This document shows, piece by piece, positions 15,285 to 18,559 of a DNA stretch of 18,559 nt. The notes beneath the pieces were generated by a model that had not been told where the DNA came from, made no database searches, and worked only from the letters and a program-made list of their open reading frames with translations. Both the position numbers and the translations under genes were made by a program. The stretch is from assembly GCA_002323895.1 (NCBI GenBank), contig DCQM01000182.1, positions 1,326 through 19,884 of the forward strand, in the 5' to 3' direction. The stretch comes from Akkermansiaceae bacterium UBA1518 (GTDB lineage Bacteria; Verrucomicrobiota; Verrucomicrobiia; Verrucomicrobiales; Akkermansiaceae). How positions within the stretch are numbered: position 1 is the stretch's first letter; the number at the start of each line of letters is the position of its first letter.

Positions 15285-15557
15285 AAAGTCTTAAATTTCT
15301 AAGCAGCGAAACGATAACTCGCGTTAAAATCTAACCGCTCAAGAGTAATTGGCAGATCTACAAGACCGAGGCAAGCACCCAAACCAAAATCAACTGTCCG
15401 CCACTTGCCCCATGAATTCTCTAGCCAAAAATCTTACTATTTCCTTTCAGGACGAGATTATGTTGCGATCTCGTTTACTACGACACCGATAAGCTTGGAA
15501 CTGGGAAATTGTATGACAAACCTAGCCCCAAAGAGGCGTAGGTAGCTCCCACGATTT
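15285..15557. promoter_or_regulatory. Divergent promoter region: fucose operon versus GDSL-like/dehydrogenase operon
   Basis: These 273 bases hold no gene I can support; the only short frame (minus strand, 15458-15655) overlaps the GDSL-like start and resembles nothing. The fucose operon starts leftward at 15284 and the GDSL-like gene rightward at 15558. Near the fucose start, AACG (15310-15313) and CGTT (15322-15325) form a short imperfect half-site pair of the type bound by LacI-family repressors. A better inverted repeat lies at 15452-15474. I could not place -35/-10 boxes. Confidence 0.5.
15452..15474. promoter_or_regulatory. Inverted repeat, candidate operator
   Basis: ACGAGAT (15452-15458) and ATCTCGT (15468-15474) are perfect 7-base arms around a 9-base spacer. 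The site is 84-106 bases upstream of the GDSL-like ATG and about 170 bases from the fucose operon start, so it could control either. The regulator is not encoded in the window. Confidence 0.35.
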
Positions 15558-16451
15558 ATGAAGAAATTCTGGTTCTCTCTCCTCTCCATCATTATTCCCG
15601 CCTCAGCGGTCACATTTGAAGACAACGACACGATCGTTCTCCTTGGAAACACCATGATCGAACGAGCCCAAAAATATGGCCATCTCGAAACAGCGATCAG
15701 TCTCTCGGCTGGAAAGAAGAAACTAAAATTCCGTAATCTCGGTTGGAGTGGCGATACCGTCTTTGGCCACGCCCGAAGTTACTTTGGCCCGCCCAAGGAA
15801 GGCTTTGATCGACTGAAATCCGACCTCGCCGAGCTTAAACCCGACCTCGTCATCGTTTGTTACGGTGCGGTCGCTGCCTATGACGGAGAAAAAGGACTTC
15901 CCGAATTCACCACTGGATACGAAACCCTCCTCTCGATGATTAAATCATCCGCGAGCCCTCGTGAGATCGTGATCGTCTCACCCCCACCCGCCGAATCCCT
16001 CGGCTCGCCAATGCCCGATATGAGTGAGCACAACAAGCGGCTCGCCCTTTACTCAAAGGCTCTTGGCAAACTAGCCCAAAAACACAAACTTCAATTTGCA
16101 GACTTCTTCACAACTCTTGGGGAAAGTAAAGGCCTCACCGACAACGGCCTCCATTTCACAGCTGAAGGCTACCAAACCGCAGCTCCAAAATTTGTCGAAG
16201 CCCTCGGCCTTTCCCTTGCTACCGGGAACCAACTTCAAGGCGAGCACGCCCGCAAACTCCGCGAAGCAACCGTTGCTAAAAACAAGCTCTTCTTCTTCCG
16301 CTGGCGCCCCGCCAACGAAACCTACCTTCGCCTCTTCCGTAAACACGAACAAGGTAACAACGTGAAAGAACTCCCGATGTTTGACCCGCTCATCGCCGAC
16401 GCCGAAAAGCAAATCGAATCCCTTAAAAAAACCGCCCTCTCCCTTAAGTAG
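15558..16451 (+). CDS. Exported GDSL/SGNH-like protein without the usual catalytic serine
   Basis: A 297-residue protein with a signal peptide (residues 1-17, MKKFWFSLLSIIIPASA). It has SGNH-hydrolase layout, but block I reads GNT (30-32) in LLGNTMIERAQ, where true family members have GDS, so the serine nucleophile is missing. The glycine block is present (RNLGWSGDT, 59-67), block III reads CYGAVAAY in place of GxND, and the DxxH pair is kept (Asp195, His199 in DNGLHF). The C-terminal part has WRPANETYLRLFRKHEQG (249-266), a block I associate with the PVC subgroup that partners membrane-bound dehydrogenases. The dehydrogenase gene starts 2 bases after its stop, so they are surely co-transcribed. 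It may be a carbohydrate-binding or atypically catalytic relative of esterases; activity is unproven. Confidence 0.82.
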   Translation: MKKFWFSLLSIIIPASAVTFEDNDTIVLLGNTMIERAQKYGHLETAISLSAGKKKLKFRNLGWSGDTVFGHARSYFGPPKEGFDRLKSDLAELKPDLVIVCYGAVAAYDGEKGLPEFTTGYETLLSMIKSSASPREIVIVSPPPAESLGSPMPDMSEHNKRLALYSKALGKLAQKHKLQFADFFTTLGESKGLTDNGLHFTAEGYQTAAPKFVEALGLSLATGNQLQGEHARKLREATVAKNKLFFFRWRPANETYLRLFRKHEQGNNVKELPMFDPLIADAEKQIESLKKTALSLK

Positions 16452-16453
16452 AA

Positions 16454-18559
16454 ATGATCACCCGACTTCTCCTCGCGGTCTATCTCACGGCCCTACCAGC
16501 TTTCGCCCAACGCGGACTCAAAGATATTCCTGACCCAGATCCGGTCAAACAAGCTGCCGCTTTCAACCTTCCGGAAGGAATGGAGATCAAGCTCGTTGCT
16601 TCAGATCCCATGATTGCGAAGCCGGTGCAGATGAACTTCGATTCTAGAGGCCGTCTCTGGCTCGTCTCCAGTGGGATGTATCCGCACATCGTTCCAGGCG
16701 CTGAAGAAAACGACAAGGTCCTCATTCTGGAGGACACGAACGGTGATGGTGTTGCCGACAAGCGAACTGTCTTTGCCGACAACCTGCACATTCCTACCGC
16801 GGTCCTCCCAGCAGATGGTGGAGCCTATGTCGCGAACTCCACCGAGATCATCTTCCTGAAAGATACTGATGGTGATGGGAAAGCTGATCAACGCCGGGTC
16901 GTCCTTTCCGGCTTTGGGACTGAGGACACCCACCACATCGTCCACACTTTTGAGCAAGGCCCCGATGGCATGCTTTATTTCCTTCAATCCATTTACATCC
17001 ACAGCCACCTTGAGACCCCTTACGGTGTTCGACGACTCATGGGCGGTGGCATCTGGCACTTCCGCCCCGAAACTCAACGCGCCGAGATCCTATCCAAAGG
17101 TCTTATCAACCCTTGGGGTTTCATCTTTGACGAACACGGCCAAACATTCGCGACTGATGGAGCCGGCGGTCACGGCATCAATGATATTTTTCCACGCTCT
17201 GTCTTCCGCACTTCACCCGGGGCCAAACGTATCATGGATGGCCTCAACCCGGGACAGCCCAAGCTTTGTGGCTTGGAAATCCTCTCCGGTTCCCACATCC
17301 CCGAAAAGCTTCGCGGCGTCCTAATTGCGCCCGACTTCCGTGGCCATCGCATCAATGCCTATCGCCTAAATCCCGAGGGTTCATCTTACAACTCAACCCG
17401 CATCGATGACTTCCTGAGTTCCTCCCACCGCGCCTTCCGTCCCATCGACGTCAAAATGGGACCTGATGGAGCACTTTATATTGCTGATTGGTATAACCCC
17501 ATCATTCAGCACGGCGAAGTTGATTTCCGCGACGATCGCCGCGACCACTCAAGGGGCCGCATCTGGCGTGTCACCTTCAAAGGTCAACCGCTCATTGAGA
17601 AAAAGGACTTCTCAAAATTCTCCATCAAAGAACTCCTCGCTCACACCATTTCAAAAGAGCGCATCCACCGCGAACAAGCTCGCAACGAGCTTCGCACCCG
17701 CACAGACGTGCTCCCGGAACTCAGCGCTTGGAGCAGCAAGCTCACCGATAACTTCTCCCGTATGCAAGCAATGTGGAATCATCAGGCTGTCAACCACACC
17801 GCAATCAACCTCATCAAATCCCTCATCGCATCCGATGACCCCCGCTACCGCGCCGCCGCACTGCGTGTCATCTATCATCGCCACGAAGAAGTCACCGGCG
17901 CCACCGACATCATTAAGAAGGCTATTAACGACCCAAACGGACGCGTTCGCCTATGGGCCGTGAGTTGTCTCGCCCAAATGCCTGGACCTGACTCGGTTCC
18001 CACTGCCCTGCGAGCGCTCGATCATCCGGTCGACAAGACCATGGACTTCGCGCTCTGGTCCATCGTTCGCGAACACCAGGAACATTGGGCTCCAAAATTT
18101 GAGGCTGGCAAGCCTGTCTTCGGAGACAAACTCCCGCACCTGATCTTTGCGATGAAAGCCCTTGGAAAGACACTTTCGCTCGAATCCATCTTCACCAGCC
18201 TCGACAATGGAAGCCTCACTCCGACCGAACGCAAAGATGCCATCTCAGTCATATCACAAGTTGGTTCCGCTAACGACCTGAGCCGCCTCTTCAAACTAGC
18301 GCCCAAAGAGCCGATCATCCTCGATCAGCTCGTCACTGCTGCTCAAATTCGAAAACTTCAGCCCACGGAAGGTAAAGAACAGCTTCTGCACTTCCTAGAT
18401 TCGAAGAAACCGACTGTCTTCGCGAGCGCTGCGAAACTTGCCGGCCTTTGGAAGTTCGCTCCTGCCCGCAACAAGCTGGTAACTGCTTTCACTCAGTCAC
18501 CCACTAAACGCCAAGCCGCAGCCGAGGGACTTCGCCTCTTCGGGGACGAGAAAACGATA
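16454..18559 (+). CDS. PVC-type membrane-bound dehydrogenase, N-terminal 702 residues (cut by right edge)
   Basis: The frame is open from the ATG at 16454 to the end of the window. A signal peptide (residues 1-18, cleavage after AFA) is followed by the propeller, opening with LPEGMEIKLVASDPMIAKPV (39-58), which parallels GFEMQLVASEPQIHEPI in the large fusion gene. EF-hand-like loops DTNGDGVAD (94-102) and DTDGDGKAD (137-145) follow, then blade motifs such as MGPDGALYIADWYNP (335-349) and DHSRGRIWRV (364-373). From about residue 383 the protein becomes helical and HEAT-like. By family precedent a CxxCH cytochrome c domain should lie beyond the window, as in the other dehydrogenase here. It has no ceramidase-like domain. 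Substrate unknown. Translation is probably coupled to the GDSL-like gene two bases upstream. Confidence 0.85.
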   Translation, partial: MITRLLLAVYLTALPAFAQRGLKDIPDPDPVKQAAAFNLPEGMEIKLVASDPMIAKPVQMNFDSRGRLWLVSSGMYPHIVPGAEENDKVLILEDTNGDGVADKRTVFADNLHIPTAVLPADGGAYVANSTEIIFLKDTDGDGKADQRRVVLSGFGTEDTHHIVHTFEQGPDGMLYFLQSIYIHSHLETPYGVRRLMGGGIWHFRPETQRAEILSKGLINPWGFIFDEHGQTFATDGAGGHGINDIFPRSVFRTSPGAKRIMDGLNPGQPKLCGLEILSGSHIPEKLRGVLIAPDFRGHRINAYRLNPEGSSYNSTRIDDFLSSSHRAFRPIDVKMGPDGALYIADWYNPIIQHGEVDFRDDRRDHSRGRIWRVTFKGQPLIEKKDFSKFSIKELLAHTISKERIHREQARNELRTRTDVLPELSAWSSKLTDNFSRMQAMWNHQAVNHTAINLIKSLIASDDPRYRAAALRVIYHRHEEVTGATDIIKKAINDPNGRVRLWAVSCLAQMPGPDSVPTALRALDHPVDKTMDFALWSIVREHQEHWAPKFEAGKPVFGDKLPHLIFAMKALGKTLSLESIFTSLDNGSLTPTERKDAISVISQVGSANDLSRLFKLAPKEPIILDQLVTAAQIRKLQPTEGKEQLLHFLDSKKPTVFASAAKLAGLWKFAPARNKLVTAFTQSPTKRQAAAEGLRLFGDEKTI

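Noticed and set aside
15458..15655. Short minus-strand frame in the fucose/GDSL divergent region
   Set aside because: Overlaps the start of the GDSL-like signal peptide gene, has no ribosome site and no family resemblance.
1..18559. Mobile element, prophage or defence island
   Set aside because: No transposase, integrase, terminal repeats, tRNA junction or defence-type protein was found; gene spacing and style look uniform throughout.

Overview
The window looks like chromosomal DNA from a member of the PVC group, most likely Verrucomicrobiota. The case rests on gene families, not on any search. Two exported proteins show the PVC-type 'membrane-bound dehydrogenase' plan (beta-propeller with DxNGDGxxD loops, then HEAT-like repeats, and in the complete one a CxxCH cytochrome c domain). 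A GDSL-like protein of the kind that accompanies such dehydrogenases precedes the second one. There is also a secreted PQQ-type propeller protein and an L-fucose catabolic operon built of SDR, enolase-superfamily and FAH enzymes. Most start codons lack a clear Shine-Dalgarno sequence. No tRNA, rRNA, CRISPR array, insertion sequence or phage gene is visible, and no gene-free stretch exceeds 300 bases.

Left part (1-2730): the last 35 codons of a probable galactokinase run in from the left edge. They converge on a two-gene minus-strand unit: an SRPBCC plus GyrI-like protein, followed by a zinc-dependent NAD-type alcohol/polyol dehydrogenase. Divergent from that unit is an exported SOUL-family protein.

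Centre (2731-10636): a 1397-residue exported fusion (neutral-ceramidase-like domain, dehydrogenase propeller, HEAT-like repeats, cytochrome c) starts at a GTG codon. It is divergent from a secreted PQQ-like propeller protein, and the shared promoter region holds a perfect 22-bp palindrome. Next comes a 734-residue exported protein with a phosphohistidine swivelling domain followed by an intact PEP-synthase/GWD-type ATP-grasp domain. This unusual secreted dikinase-like protein is the most novel item in the window.

Right part (10637-18559): yaaA abuts the dikinase-like gene tail to tail with zero bases between stop codons. A tight four-gene minus-strand operon then encodes most of the non-phosphorylating L-fucose pathway (L-fucose dehydrogenase, L-fuconate dehydratase, 2-keto-3-deoxy-L-fuconate dehydrogenase, 2,4-diketo-3-deoxy-L-fuconate hydrolase), expected to end in pyruvate and L-lactate. 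The lactonase and a transporter are not in the window. Divergent from it, across 273 bp, a GDSL-like protein lacking the usual nucleophile and a second PVC-type dehydrogenase (cut by the right edge) form a two-gene operon. A link between the exported redox proteins and fucose or polysaccharide use is plausible from position only.
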